Below, in pieces: positions 47,130-56,478 of a DNA stretch of 64,000 bases. The notes under the pieces are model-generated. The model did no database searches. It saw nothing but the letters and a program-made list of their open reading frames with translations, and was not told the DNA's origin. How positions within the stretch are numbered: the first letter of the stretch is position 1; each line of letters begins with the position of its first letter. The DNA lies in the NCBI RefSeq assembly GCF_030489605.1, contig NZ_JAUKFY010000004.1, positions 62,001-126,000 on the forward strand. Direction: 5' to 3'. Made by a program: the position numbers and the translations under genes. Source of the stretch: Brevibacillus laterosporus (GTDB lineage: Bacteria > Bacillota > Bacilli > Brevibacillales > Brevibacillaceae).

Positions 47130-49976
47130 TCACACCCTTACCAAGTTTCTAGTAACACTTTGTGCAAGAATACGTTGTTGTTCTTTTTTATGAGCAACTG
47201 GATCTCCTTCTGACGGACTTGAGCGTCTCATGCGTCCGTTGTAGGATACATTTACTCCTTTTGGTGCTAGTGCTTTTAAACGTGGTTCAACAAAAGTCCA
47301 TGCTCCCATGTTTCTTGGCTCTTCCTGTGTCCAAACAATTTCACGCAGGTTTTTGTATTTTCCAATGATCTCGTTGATTTTTTCTGTTGGGAACGGGTAT
47401 AGTTCCTCAACTCGAACAATTTGCAACCAATCAAATTTTCCGACGTCCGCTACCTGATCGGACAAATCAACAGCCATTCTTCCTGTGCAGAATACCAGAC
47501 GATCTACTGCTTCAGGTTTTTGTCCCAAACCTGGCTGCTCGATAACCGTTTTAAACTCCCCGTTGGTGAATTCATCAATAGCTGATCCCGCAGAAGGATT
47601 ACGCAGCAAGCTCTTCGGTGACATAATCACCAATGGTCTTACCTCGTCTTTTTTTAACATGGCAGCCTGTCTTCTTAAGATATGGAAATACTGAGCAGAA
47701 GAAGAAAGATTAGCTACTGTCCAGTTGTTTTCCGCAGAAAGCTGTAAGAAACGTTCCAGTCTCGCACTGGAGTGTTCAGGTCCTTGACCTTCATATCCAT
47801 GTGGCAGCAGCATCACAAGACCTGATTTCTGACCCCATTTTGCACGGCCTGCTGAAATATATTGGTCAAATATTACTTGAGCCGTATTGGCGAAATCCCC
47901 GAACTGTGCTTCCCACAATACAAGCGTTTCAGGAGCAAAAACATTATAACCATATTCGAATCCGAGTACGGCGTATTCAGACAATGGACTGTTGCGCACC
48001 TCAAAAGAAGCTTTTGCTGCTGGCAATCTGTGCAATGGAGAATACGTTTCACCCGTCTTGGAATCATGTAGTACTAGATTGCGGTGAGAGAACGTACCAC
48101 GTTCAGAATCTTGACCGCTTAAACGGATAGGTGTTCCGTCTTCTAATATAGTGGAGAATGCCAGAACTTCTGCATGTGCCCAATCAATCTTTCCGTTATC
48201 CGTAAAGACCTGCTGACGACGGGATAAGATTTTTTCTAATTTATCAAAGACATGGAACCCCTCAGGCCATTTTAATAAATCCGCGTTAATCTCTGTCAGT
48301 CTTTTCAAATCAACAGAGGTTTTAACCTTTGGATAACCAATTTTGACCGCATCTGGTAGATCCGGAATCAAGCCAGAGTCATCATGTGCTTTGTTTACTT
48401 TCTCATAAGCTTTTACAAATGCTTGTTTAACCGTTTCTTCTATCGCTTCAATTTGCTCTTTAGACAGCTCGTTTCTTTCGATTAAACGCTCTTTGTAGAT
48501 TTGAGTAATCGTTGGATGTTTACGAACCACGATGTAGGTCATCGGATTTGTCGCCATTGGTTCATCCATTTCGTTATGGCCAAGACGTCTATACCCTATC
48601 AGGTCAATCAGTACATCCTTGTAAAATTTGCTACGATATTCGAAGGCTAATTTTGCGGCCGCAATGCATGCTTCAGGATCATCAGCATTCACATGAATAA
48701 TGGGAATTCCGTACCCTTTGGCAAGATCGCTCGCATATCTGGTGGATCTGGAATCTTCGCTTTCCGTGGTGAAACCAACACGGTTGTTAGCGATGATGTG
48801 CACTGTTCCACCTGTTTTATAGCCTTTGATACCGGAGTAGTTTAGAGTCTCTGCCACTACACCTTGCCCTGGGAAGGCAGCGTCACCGTGAACAAGAATA
48901 GACATCGCTTTGTTTACAGCCTGTTTTGGATAGCCTGCTTGAGAGCGATCATCCTGAGCTGCTCTTGTGTAGCCCTGCACGATAGAACCAGACACTTCCA
49001 AGTGACTTGGATTGTGCGCCATCGTGATGCGTGTGGTTTTATCACCATTCTTAATCTCTTTCACTGCTCCAAAGTGATACTTAACATCACCTGTCCAGCC
49101 GACATGAGCTTCCTGGGCCTTGTCCAGCTTTTCTTTTGGTGAGTGCTGGAATTGGCTGAAAATATCTTCGTAAGGTTTACCCAGCACGTGAGTTAGTACG
49201 TTTAAACGACCACGATGTGCCATTGAGATGGTTACATCGCTTGTGCCTGCTTGAACGGAGTGCTCCACGAGCTCATCAATGACAGGGACTAGGACATCCA
49301 AACCTTCTACGGAGAAGCGTTTGGCCCCTACAAACTGCTTGTGTAGAAATTTTTCAAAACCTTCTACCTCATTCAATCTTTTTAAAAGATCAGTCTTTTT
49401 CTGTAAAGAGAGTTCCTTAGTTACTTCGCCAGACTCAATCATACTTTGAATCCAAGCTTTTTCTTCTGCCTCATCCACATGTTGAAATTCAAAGGCAATA
49501 TTGCTAGTGTACGTTTCTTTTAAATACTGGATCGCTTCCCAGCCATTAGCGAAACGTTCCGGCTGATGCTTGCAAATGAATTCAGCTGGAATATCTCGAA
49601 GATCAGCCTCGGTCAAACCATATTGATCCAAATTTAACAAATCCGCTTGTGGAGCTTGAGCTTCCAAAGGATAAAGATTAGCACCTAAGTGTCCAAACCC
49701 ACGGATGGTATCTGCCAACTGAAGAGCAGCAACGAATTTCTTCATTTTTGCAAATGGTAACGTTCTTGGTGCGGAGCTTTCAGGTGTCATTTCCCGAGCA
49801 TGAAGACCATTTTCTGGAAGAACCGGAGATCCCCAATTATCAAACAATTTTCGTAAGTCTGCAGGTACTTCTTCCGGATTTTCCATATAGATCTCATACT
49901 GCTCAAACACATAACCAAGATTCGGTCCATAAAATTCTGCCCAAGGGCTAGCTGGCAGTTTGTTATTCATACTCAT
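47130..49976 (-). CDS. odhA: 2-oxoglutarate dehydrogenase E1 component
   Basis: 948 residues, normal length for the thiamine-diphosphate-dependent E1. Family segments are clear: the N-terminal [26 protein letters not shown], the ThDP-binding region with GDAAFPGQG, and the C-terminal transketolase-like part with [16 protein letters not shown]. It decarboxylates 2-oxoglutarate and succinylates the lipoyl group of OdhB. ATG lies 7 nt after AGGAGG. Its leader contains a long inverted repeat and a cre-like sequence, so catabolite control is plausible. Confidence 0.97.
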   Translation of the reverse strand: MSMNNKLPASPWAEFYGPNLGYVFEQYEIYMENPEEVPADLRKLFDNWGSPVLPENGLHAREMTPESSAPRTLPFAKMKKFVAALQLADTIRGFGHLGANLYPLEAQAPQADLLNLDQYGLTEADLRDIPAEFICKHQPERFANGWEAIQYLKETYTSNIAFEFQHVDEAEEKAWIQSMIESGEVTKELSLQKKTDLLKRLNEVEGFEKFLHKQFVGAKRFSVEGLDVLVPVIDELVEHSVQAGTSDVTISMAHRGRLNVLTHVLGKPYEDIFSQFQHSPKEKLDKAQEAHVGWTGDVKYHFGAVKEIKNGDKTTRITMAHNPSHLEVSGSIVQGYTRAAQDDRSQAGYPKQAVNKAMSILVHGDAAFPGQGVVAETLNYSGIKGYKTGGTVHIIANNRVGFTTESEDSRSTRYASDLAKGYGIPIIHVNADDPEACIAAAKLAFEYRSKFYKDVLIDLIGYRRLGHNEMDEPMATNPMTYIVVRKHPTITQIYKERLIERNELSKEQIEAIEETVKQAFVKAYEKVNKAHDDSGLIPDLPDAVKIGYPKVKTSVDLKRLTEINADLLKWPEGFHVFDKLEKILSRRQQVFTDNGKIDWAHAEVLAFSTILEDGTPIRLSGQDSERGTFSHRNLVLHDSKTGETYSPLHRLPAAKASFEVRNSPLSEYAVLGFEYGYNVFAPETLVLWEAQFGDFANTAQVIFDQYISAGRAKWGQKSGLVMLLPHGYEGQGPEHSSARLERFLQLSAENNWTVANLSSSAQYFHILRRQAAMLKKDEVRPLVIMSPKSLLRNPSAGSAIDEFTNGEFKTVIEQPGLGQKPEAVDRLVFCTGRMAVDLSDQVADVGKFDWLQIVRVEELYPFPTEKINEIIGKYKNLREIVWTQEEPRNMGAWTFVEPRLKALAPKGVNVSYNGRMRRSSPSEGDPVAHKKEQQRILAQSVTRNLVRV

Positions 49977-50031
49977 TTGTAACCCTCCTACAGTCTTGTT
50001 GTGATCATGACCTGCACGAAATTGAGGTTTG

Positions 50032-50111
50032 TTGATCTCCTTTTATTTCAATTAAACTCCCATTTGGATGAAAATACCTAATCGAAGCGGTTTCAAATAG
50101 AAGGAGATCAA
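50032..50111 (-). repeat. 17-bp imperfect inverted repeat in the odhA leader
   Basis: The arms TTGATCTCCTTTTATTT (50032-50048) and AAATAGAAGGAGATCAA (50095-50111) pair with one mismatch across a 46-nt spacer. One arm is Shine-Dalgarno-like (AAGGAGA) and the other its complement. Part of the spacer, extending one base into the 3' arm (50082-50095, minus strand TGAAACCGCTTCGA), resembles a CcpA cre site with about two mismatches. Confidence 0.5.
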
Positions 50112-50141
50112 TCCCATTAAACAATTTAAACCTTTTGCGTC

Positions 50142-51602
50142 CTAAAGTAAACCCATCCACTGCCAATAAGTCATACTAAATGCAATTATGAGAATAAAGC
50201 CCGCTATTGTAAGAGGTACACCCGACTTCACAAAGTCGCTGGTCGTAAAGGAACCTGTACCGTAAGCAAGCATATTTTGCGGTGCACTTACTGGTAATAG
50301 GAAGCCAAAACTAATGACAAACTGCTGGATTAAGACCATACCAGGCTTGTTAAACGTAGGCTCCATTGCGGTTACCAATGCAATAACAATTGGAATAAAC
50401 GCAGACGCCAAGCTTGTTGCACTAGCAAATCCTAGGTGAATCAAAATGTTAAATAATGTTAATATGATAATAACCGTAATCACTGGCATAGCAGTTAAAC
50501 CCATTGATTCAAACAGTCCTTTGGAAATCCACTGAGCTCCCTCTGTTTTTAATAAGAGGTTTCCTAGAGACATTCCCACCGCAAATACAATTAGCGTTCC
50601 CCATCCTACTTTTTGCTCTACCTGTTTCCAAGTATACACCCCAATGCCAGGGCATAAAAGGATGGCAACTGCCGCAAGTGTAATCGTAGTGGAATCCAAT
50701 GCATGCAAGACTCCCTCTGTAGACCAAAGGAACAATAGAAGCAAAGAAACTATCATTAAACGCCACTCTTTTGGAGTTAGCTTTCCTAGCTCGGCCAATT
50801 GTTTTTTGATTAACTCTCGACCGTTTGGTATTTCACTAAGCTCTGGTTTGATTAATTTTGTCATCACAAAGTATAGGATGACAGACATGATAACAGCCCA
50901 TGGAGCTGCATAAATGAACCATTCTCCCCAGGAAATATGGTAATTGAAAGCGGTTTCCATGAATCCCAAGGCAACCATATTCTGCGCTGCAGCCGTTTTA
51001 ATCCCTATGTTCCATATTGAAATGGATTGGACTGTTGTAATCATCAGCAAGGCAGATAAACGGCTATTCTTTTCCAGCCCAAAAGCGGCTACCATTCCCA
51101 TTAGGATTGGAATAATAGCACCTGCTCTAGCTGTTGCACTAGGCACAAACAAAGCAAGAACAATGCTTACAAGAATAGTTCCGAGTACGATATTGTTTGA
51201 TTTGGATCCTACTTTTGATAGTACCAATAGAGCAATACGCTTATGCAAACCAGTAATTTCCATCGCTACAGCAAGGAACAATGCACCGGCCACTAACGCA
51301 ACTGCTGAATTGCTAAAGCCTCCCAGTGCCATAGAAAGCGCTTTCTTTGTTGTGTACAGGACATTTGGGTCTTCAACTGTTGGCGAAAATCCGATTAAAA
51401 CAGCAATAAGCCCAACGATTAAAGCCGCACTAACCGGATATGTAACCGCTTCCGTAACCCATAAAATAACGGCGAATGCAAGGATAGCTAGTGTTCTTTG
51501 ACCAGCAAGTGGTAAGCTTTCTGGTGTTGGGAGTAACAGAATAATAACCAGTACAGCTAGTGCGATGCTTAACGAGATGATATTCTTTCGACTAAAGCTC
51601 AC
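50142..51602 (-). CDS. DASS/SLC13-family anion transporter (dicarboxylate:sodium symporter type)
   Basis: 486 residues, strongly hydrophobic, about 11-13 membrane segments. Family signs include the N-terminal LPLAGQRTLAILAFAVILWVTEA pattern (shortened here to its key parts LPLAGQR and WVTEA), and the helix-hairpin regions with SNSAVALVAG and SATSLASAFIP. DASS proteins import succinate, malate, citrate or sulfate with Na+. GTG start after AAGGGGGG. It lies between the eut operon and odhA and has its own operator-like palindrome upstream. The next genes belong to the lower TCA cycle, which fits dicarboxylate uptake. Confidence 0.88.
   Translation of the reverse strand: MSFSRKNIISLSIALAVLVIILLLPTPESLPLAGQRTLAILAFAVILWVTEAVTYPVSAALIVGLIAVLIGFSPTVEDPNVLYTTKKALSMALGGFSNSAVALVAGALFLAVAMEITGLHKRIALLVLSKVGSKSNNIVLGTILVSIVLALFVPSATARAGAIIPILMGMVAAFGLEKNSRLSALLMITTVQSISIWNIGIKTAAAQNMVALGFMETAFNYHISWGEWFIYAAPWAVIMSVILYFVMTKLIKPELSEIPNGRELIKKQLAELGKLTPKEWRLMIVSLLLLFLWSTEGVLHALDSTTITLAAVAILLCPGIGVYTWKQVEQKVGWGTLIVFAVGMSLGNLLLKTEGAQWISKGLFESMGLTAMPVITVIIILTLFNILIHLGFASATSLASAFIPIVIALVTAMEPTFNKPGMVLIQQFVISFGFLLPVSAPQNMLAYGTGSFTTSDFVKSGVPLTIAGFILIIAFSMTYWQWMGLL
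51333..51346 (-). promoter_or_regulatory. cre-like palindrome inside the transporter gene
   Basis: AGAAAGCGCTTTCT is a perfect 14-bp palindrome matching the core of CcpA sites except at the outer bases. It lies ~260 bp inside the coding region, where roadblock cre sites occur in Bacillus. It may be chance. Confidence 0.25.
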
Positions 51603-51623
51603 TATAATACCCCCCTTGTCTAG

Positions 51624-51653
51624 TTATAGTGTAACCAAGTTGTTACACTATAA
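51624..51653. promoter_or_regulatory. Perfect 12-bp inverted repeat upstream of the DASS transporter
   Basis: TTATAGTGTAAC and GTTACACTATAA flank CAAGTT. It ends ~22 bp upstream of the GTG start, overlapping where the promoter or 5' end should be. The perfect symmetry with a 6-bp spacer suits a dimeric repressor such as a GntR or TetR protein; the regulator is unknown. Confidence 0.65.
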
Positions 51654-51763
51654 ATTATAACGAATAAAAGAATAAACAAGATGGTTTTATAATTTACTTT
51701 ATTGTTTTATTATTTACCAAATTTAATTATATATGAATTCTACGGTATTTCCATAGCTGGAAA

Positions 51764-51796
51764 CAAATAAAAGGCCGTCGATTTTACTCGACAACC
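51764..51796 (-). terminator. Terminator of the eut operon
   Basis: GGTTGTCGA pairs with TCGACGGCC (9 bp, two G-U) and is followed by TTTTATTT on the minus strand, 63 bp after the eutQ stop. Confidence 0.75.
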
Positions 51797-51859
51797 TAAT
51801 TATCAACTCAAATTTATTTTTTTAATGTTATTAATGTGCATTTCACACATATATTCGCT

Positions 51860-52333
51860 TTACTTTTGAGTAGCCCAATCCGCTGGATAAGTTACATACA
51901 TAAAGCGAGCAAACTCAGGCACGGAGAATTGGATTTTGGTTCCTTTTGGAATTAAAATGATTTCTCCGGCTTTTGCGCTAACTTTGCGGCCATCAATGAT
52001 GATTTCCAAGTACCCTTCTATTACATAATCAATTTCATCATAATTAAGGGTCCAATCAAAGGTTGTCTCTTTCATTTCCATAATTCCACAACCTAAGCGC
52101 GGGCTCTCTTCTAATGAAAATAGATCTTTGCAATATACGATATCTTCTTTATTGCCAGTATCCAAACGATCTTTTTCTGCTACACGCACAACTGGTAACG
52201 GTATAGAGGTAACACCACTACTATCCCGATGTTTTGGGAATTCTTCAGGAGCTGATGCTGTGGTAGCTCCTACTTTTTCAGTAATGATTTTACGGACAAT
52301 TTCTTCAATGGCTTTAATATCTAAGTTTTCCAT
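51860..52333 (-). CDS. eutQ: EutQ-like cupin protein, possible acetate kinase of ethanolamine utilisation
   Basis: 157 residues from the ATG at 52333, which has GGAGG 9 nt upstream; the open frame reaches 52378 inside eutH. The C-terminal half is a cupin (FDWTLNYDEIDYVIEG, then GEIILIPKGTKIQFSVP). EutQ of Salmonella has been shown to act as an acetate kinase and to help microcompartment formation; this protein is shorter at the N-terminus than the enteric form. It is the last gene of the operon, directly after eutH, and would use acetyl-phosphate made by PduL to form ATP. Confidence 0.85.
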   Translation of the reverse strand: MENLDIKAIEEIVRKIITEKVGATTASAPEEFPKHRDSSGVTSIPLPVVRVAEKDRLDTGNKEDIVYCKDLFSLEESPRLGCGIMEMKETTFDWTLNYDEIDYVIEGYLEIIIDGRKVSAKAGEIILIPKGTKIQFSVPEFARFMYVTYPADWATQK

Positions 52334-52334
52334 T

Positions 52335-53450
52335 TTACGCAACCTCCGTTTTATTATCTTTATCTTTTTTTCCCTCAATCATCTTTTTCGAAATGAAGAT
52401 CGCTACAAAGATTGCTGTAATACCACCGACTAGTTTACCTACAATCATCGGGAAGATCATATCTTTTGCAACACCTGCTGTGAATCCTAAATGGTCACCA
52501 AGAACAAATCCTGCTGATACAGCAAAGGCAACGTTAATAATTTTACCTCTATCATCCATATCTTTCATCATTCCAAACATCGGAATGTTATTAGCGAGAG
52601 TAGCAACCATGCCTGCTGCAGCAACTTCGTTCATTCCAAGTACTTTACCCAATTTAAGCAATGGCTTCTTAAACACCTTTGTAATAACAAATACCATACA
52701 GAACGCTCCTGCTAAGACAATGGAAATGTCTCCAACAATCTGAATACCTTCTGAGATAGGAGCTAGTCCTGGAATAATAGTCAGACCCACTAGTTGTTCA
52801 ATGATGCCAGCTGCTAATGCAAGCGTTGCCACAATAACGATGAATTGGCCAAAGATCGTAAAGCCTTTGATCATTCCATTCGGGAATTTCACTAATCCTA
52901 GTACGATAAGAGCCGCAAAAATGATAATTGGAACTAGATTGGTTAAAATCATGCCAATTGAATAACCAGCAACTAGTCCACCAGCAATACAACCAATCGG
53001 AATTGTAATAATTCCTGATAGAACACCTGTTGCTAAGAATTTGTGATCTTCTTTACGAATAATACCTAGAGCAACTGGAATCGTAAAAACGATCGTTGGC
53101 CCTAACATAGCACCTAAAATAACCCCTGCAAACATTCCTGCTTCTGGATCTTTCGCTAGTTCTTGCGCTAAAGCAAAGCCACCCATATCATTTGCTAAAA
53201 TCGTAGTAGCAAACATTGCTGGGTCTGCTCCTAGTGCACCAAATAAAGGTACAACAATCGGACTAAGCACTTTGGCTAATACCGGAGACAAAGAGATAAT
53301 ACCTACCATGGCTAGCGTTAAGGAACCCATCGCCATAATACCCTCTTCGAATTGTTGACTTAAGCCAAATTTATTCCCAATACACTTATCAATCGCACCC
53401 AGAACCATAAAAATGACCATTAGGTAAATAATGATTTCATTTATTCCCAT
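52335..53450 (-). CDS. eutH: Ethanolamine permease EutH
   Basis: 371 residues, hydrophobic with about 10-11 membrane segments. Typical EutH parts are visible: MGINEIIIYLMVIFMV at the start, FATTILANDMGGF, and LANNIPMFGMMKDMDDRG. EutH facilitates ethanolamine entry, which matters most when little of the diffusible neutral form is present. It sits 18 bp after the PduT-like gene and its stop is 1 nt before eutQ, so it is part of the operon. Confidence 0.93.
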   Translation of the reverse strand: MGINEIIIYLMVIFMVLGAIDKCIGNKFGLSQQFEEGIMAMGSLTLAMVGIISLSPVLAKVLSPIVVPLFGALGADPAMFATTILANDMGGFALAQELAKDPEAGMFAGVILGAMLGPTIVFTIPVALGIIRKEDHKFLATGVLSGIITIPIGCIAGGLVAGYSIGMILTNLVPIIIFAALIVLGLVKFPNGMIKGFTIFGQFIVIVATLALAAGIIEQLVGLTIIPGLAPISEGIQIVGDISIVLAGAFCMVFVITKVFKKPLLKLGKVLGMNEVAAAGMVATLANNIPMFGMMKDMDDRGKIINVAFAVSAGFVLGDHLGFTAGVAKDMIFPMIVGKLVGGITAIFVAIFISKKMIEGKKDKDNKTEVA

Positions 53451-53468
53451 ACATGACTTCCTCCGCTC

Positions 53469-54014
53469 TTACCGAAACTGTTTTTTGATCTCTTCACTTG
53501 GTGATGGCATAACGGTATAATGAACGATTCGCTTCTGATCGATGGATGAAACAGCTATATCCATCGCTTGTTCAACATCGCTTACACTTCCAGTAATGAC
53601 AGCGAGAAGCTTGCCTCCGATACCCATACCTAGGTTGATTCTTTTCAAGAAGGTATGGGCACCTTTTAAGGCAAGGTTTATCGCGTAAATACCAGACGAG
53701 ACGTTGGATGTTTCGAAAATTCCAATGGCATTTATAGGCTCAGTTGAGTAGCTTTTTTTCAAACCATTAACGATGTCGTTATGAACACCATTTAGAATAA
53801 ATTCACTCACAAGAAAATCCTTTGAGACCTTTTTTGCAATCTCCATGGACTCTTGTACATTTGCAGTATCACCACTAACAATGATCAGAAATTTACCCGG
53901 GCAAATGGAACGCATATGATGGATATCCACAGTGGATTTTTTTAGCATGAAGTCAGCCGTCTCATATCCCTTACTTATACTTCTTAATTCCAGGATGCCA
54001 ATAGAACTACTCAT
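53469..54014 (-). CDS. Tandem-BMC shell protein of PduT type (probable Fe-S centre)
   Basis: 181 residues with two BMC domains (about 4-88 and 95-178). The N-terminus reads GILELRSISKG and Cys38 lies in SICPGKF, exactly the pattern and position of the cysteine that in PduT trimers holds a 4Fe-4S cluster in the central pore. This is not EutL, which is encoded separately. PduT-type proteins may move electrons across the shell. ATG after GGAG; the start overlaps the end of eutN by 8 bp. A redox role within this ethanolamine compartment is inferred. Confidence 0.88.
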   Translation of the reverse strand: MSSSIGILELRSISKGYETADFMLKKSTVDIHHMRSICPGKFLIIVSGDTANVQESMEIAKKVSKDFLVSEFILNGVHNDIVNGLKKSYSTEPINAIGIFETSNVSSGIYAINLALKGAHTFLKRINLGMGIGGKLLAVITGSVSDVEQAMDIAVSSIDQKRIVHYTVMPSPSEEIKKQFR

Positions 54015-54279
54015 CGTTCATCTCCAGAGAATCTACAATACCCACGATAACTGCATCAATAGGTACGTTTGGATCTTTCATAGAGCTTCTTGCTGCGCTG
54101 CCTTTTGTTACGAGAACGGTGTCGCCTATACCCGCACCGGCATGATCCGCCGCAACAAAGCATTCCTTTGAAGTATTTTCATCATATGAATGAGGTTTAA
54201 CTACTAGGAACGTTAAACCATTTAGCTTTTCATCTTTTCGCGTAGCCCAAAGACTGCCGACAACTACTCCAACAATCAT
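54007..54279 (-). CDS. eutN: EutN/CcmL-type microcompartment vertex protein
   Basis: 90 residues, the usual size of BMC-P proteins. The fold is recognised from MIVGVVVGSLWATRKDEKLNG, the middle AADHAGAGIGDTVLV and the end PIDAVIVGIVD (each quoted only in part of the chain). Pentamers of this family cap the vertices of the polyhedral shell. It overlaps the following PduT-like gene and lies 12 bp after the preceding gene. Confidence 0.92.
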   Translation of the reverse strand: MIVGVVVGSLWATRKDEKLNGLTFLVVKPHSYDENTSKECFVAADHAGAGIGDTVLVTKGSAARSSMKDPNVPIDAVIVGIVDSLEMNDE

Positions 54280-54291
54280 ACGTTCACCCCG

Positions 54292-54972
54292 TTATTTTCT
54301 CCGTACTTGTATCTGTTGCATTTTGATATAATCTTTTGCAAGTGGTGTAATAATGCTGTTTTTACTCACGATGATTTGATTCACGTGGCGCAGATGAAAT
54401 TTCTTCAAATCAGATTCTGTAATCAGCTTCTTGGAAATAACTTCCTGAATTACTTCTTCTCGTTCAATCTCGCTCTCTTGCTTAGCACTTACAACCTCTG
54501 GATTATGTTCTTTGTCATCAATTTTGAGTAAGTCAGATACTTGAACCATTTGAATGCCAAAACCTTTGATTTTCTCTTCAAACGCCTCGTATTGCTTAAA
54601 CAACACCGGGTTTGCCGTCTGTTTATATTTTTTATAAACCATGGAATTTTCTAAAGCGACTACTTTTTTACCTTTTAAAAGCATGGTTAAAATAAAACGT
54701 TCACGACTTCCCGCACTGATGCCATTTGCCAAATTTCCTAGCAGCTGTATGCAAATAGTCGGGATGATAACGAGATCGCAATCCTTCGTTTGCTCATCGT
54801 AATATTGAAAATCGTAGTGTGATTCGATTTGTGCTTCAATTTCAGGGTGTGCTTGGTTGGCCATAATGATTGCTTTTTGCCGCTTGATTGGCTGTTCCTG
54901 CAAAAGCTTCATACCTTGAAGCTTTTTATATACCTCTTTTGTAACCGCTTCAACTAAAGCTTCTATGTTCAT
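54292..54972 (-). CDS. Uncharacterised ethanolamine-utilisation protein (flavoprotein-like)
   Basis: 226 residues. The middle has a Rossmann-like pattern: KAIIMANQAHPE near 33, DLVIIPTICIQLLGNLANGI near 85, and KKVVALENSMVYKK near 120 (quoted in short pieces), resembling the flavoprotein-like eut protein found beside pduL in Firmicutes eut operons. The C-terminal part (about 185-226) reads KKLITESDLKKFH and repeats a motif also present at the N-terminus of the EutT here (LITESDLRKHF). That shared segment could be a common targeting or assembly piece. No proven activity is known to me. Confidence 0.75.
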   Translation of the reverse strand: MNIEALVEAVTKEVYKKLQGMKLLQEQPIKRQKAIIMANQAHPEIEAQIESHYDFQYYDEQTKDCDLVIIPTICIQLLGNLANGISAGSRERFILTMLLKGKKVVALENSMVYKKYKQTANPVLFKQYEAFEEKIKGFGIQMVQVSDLLKIDDKEHNPEVVSAKQESEIEREEVIQEVISKKLITESDLKKFHLRHVNQIIVSKNSIITPLAKDYIKMQQIQVRRK

Positions 54973-54984
54973 TTTTTCACACTC

Positions 54985-55620
54985 CTAGGTACTTTTCTTC
55001 AAAATTTTCCCCATAGTACCTTTCGTAAATCCACACGCATTCGCTTCATCATAGTCAATATGCATGAATGTTGCATAAGAAGGACTGACACGAATCATTA
55101 CATCATCGAAAATCAATGGTCGGTTGCTGAATACCTTAACTTGAACCGTTTCGCCATTGACAACATTATGTTTTTTCGCATCTTCAGGAGTCATATGAAT
55201 ATGGCGTTTTGCTACGATTAAACCTCTTTGCAATTGAACCATATTTGTAGCTGAGGCGATTACAATTCCTGGTGTTCCTTCTAGCTGTCCGCTCTCTTTG
55301 ATAATCCCTTTTACACCTAGGGCAACAGCATCGGTTAAAGCAATCTCTACTTGCGTTTCTTTACGTTCAGGTCCAAGTACAACTACATTATGCAAAGCAC
55401 CTTTAGGACCAATTAGCGTAACACGTTCTTTGCAAGCATATTGTCCAGGCTGAGACAAATCGCGCATTTTTGTCAGCTCATACCCTGGGCCAAACAAAGT
55501 GTCAATGTCAGCTCTGCTCAAATGAACATGTTTCCCGGATGCCTCAATAGGAACACACATTTCTTCATTAACACGTTTTACTACTTCATCTACAATGCTT
55601 TCAATTAGATCGTTTTTCAT
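54985..55620 (-). CDS. pduL: PduL-type phosphotransacylase
   Basis: 211 residues. The duplicated PduL fold with metal-binding His clusters is seen: ASGKHVHLSRADI near 28-40 and AKRHIHMTPEDA near 137. The N-terminal helix (MKNDLIESIVDEVVKRV) is of the amphipathic type that targets cargo to the shell lumen. The enzyme converts acetyl-CoA and phosphate to acetyl-phosphate and recycles CoA inside the compartment; in this operon it replaces the EutD phosphotransacetylase of enteric bacteria. Confidence 0.92.
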   Translation of the reverse strand: MKNDLIESIVDEVVKRVNEEMCVPIEASGKHVHLSRADIDTLFGPGYELTKMRDLSQPGQYACKERVTLIGPKGALHNVVVLGPERKETQVEIALTDAVALGVKGIIKESGQLEGTPGIVIASATNMVQLQRGLIVAKRHIHMTPEDAKKHNVVNGETVQVKVFSNRPLIFDDVMIRVSPSYATFMHIDYDEANACGFTKGTMGKILKKST

Positions 55621-55630
55621 AGTTCTCTCC

Positions 55631-56398
55631 TCAAGCTTTGTATTTATCTAGACGAACGCGGAACATCAATATCCAAAATAAGGAGGAAAGTCGATTCAAC
55701 GCTTGAATGATGTCTTCACGTTCCACACTTCCATGCTCTTGTTTAAATGCTTGATAAGCCAACAATTCCGTTTCTCTAGTGAAAGTACGCAATGAGTTTA
55801 AGGCAATGACCATCTCCCCCATTTCATAGCTCGGTTTAAAATGATCTAAACCGAAGTACTTCTTGGGATGATGCGATTGCTCTCTTATTTCATCGGATGT
55901 CATATCTAGCAATTGGATATTTGTTAGCCGCTCACCAAGAACTTCACAGCGCACAATATTTCGTACAAATAGAAGCACTTCTTCCAAGTCAACTGCCAGC
56001 TTTGGCAAACCTGCTTTTACTCCAGTGATTTGAGCTTCGAGAATTTTTGCTTCTAATGAATCTAGTTTTCCACGAAAAATGATGCGAGGATGATCTTTAT
56101 AGACAAGGAGATTTCCATATAAATGAGTCATATGCTCCGGCTTACTTTCAAGATATCCACCATAGATCGTTTCATAACGAATAGATGGCTTATTTGAAAT
56201 TTCGGTTGGTGGCACAGGAGCATTCTGTTGTTGGGTAGCATTCTCATCATAGTAGCGAAGCTCTATCTGATGATCTGTTAAAAAACTTTTAGCAGAAGGC
56301 GTGAGAATGACGCCTTTTTTCACTTCATAAATCTTGCTATCTTTAGCTTCTTGATTTTTAAAGTGTTTTCGCAAATCGCTTTCTGTGATAAGAGCCAT
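55631..56398 (-). CDS. eutT: EutT-like cobalamin adenosyltransferase
   Basis: 255 residues. The C-terminal half (about 130-255) is a helical adenosyltransferase-like domain with VDLEEVLLFVRNIVRCE and KKYFGLDHFKPSYEMGEMV (quoted partly). It makes adenosylcobalamin, the cofactor of EutBC. The CCxxC metal motif of the Salmonella enzyme is absent; only one Cys is seen in this part. The N-terminus LITESDLRKHF matches the C-terminal part of the protein encoded at 54292-54972. GAGGG precedes the ATG, and an attenuator-like hairpin lies just upstream. Confidence 0.85.
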   Translation of the reverse strand: MALITESDLRKHFKNQEAKDSKIYEVKKGVILTPSAKSFLTDHQIELRYYDENATQQQNAPVPPTEISNKPSIRYETIYGGYLESKPEHMTHLYGNLLVYKDHPRIIFRGKLDSLEAKILEAQITGVKAGLPKLAVDLEEVLLFVRNIVRCEVLGERLTNIQLLDMTSDEIREQSHHPKKYFGLDHFKPSYEMGEMVIALNSLRTFTRETELLAYQAFKQEHGSVEREDIIQALNRLSSLFWILMFRVRLDKYKA

Positions 56399-56415
56399 AT
56401 GTTCACATCCCTCGT

Positions 56416-56452
56416 CGGAAAAACTTCTGACAATTACTAGTCAAGAAGCTTA
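56416..56452 (-). terminator. Attenuator-like hairpin upstream of eutT
   Basis: AGCTTCTTGAC pairs with GTCAGAAGTTT (one bulge) around an 8-nt loop, and a TTTTT run follows on the minus strand, directly before the eutT ribosome site. It should lower expression of eutT and the later genes relative to eutM. No ANTAR-type hexaloop is seen next to it. Confidence 0.55.
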
Positions 56453-56478
56453 CCTGACCCCAATATGGTAGATAGGGA

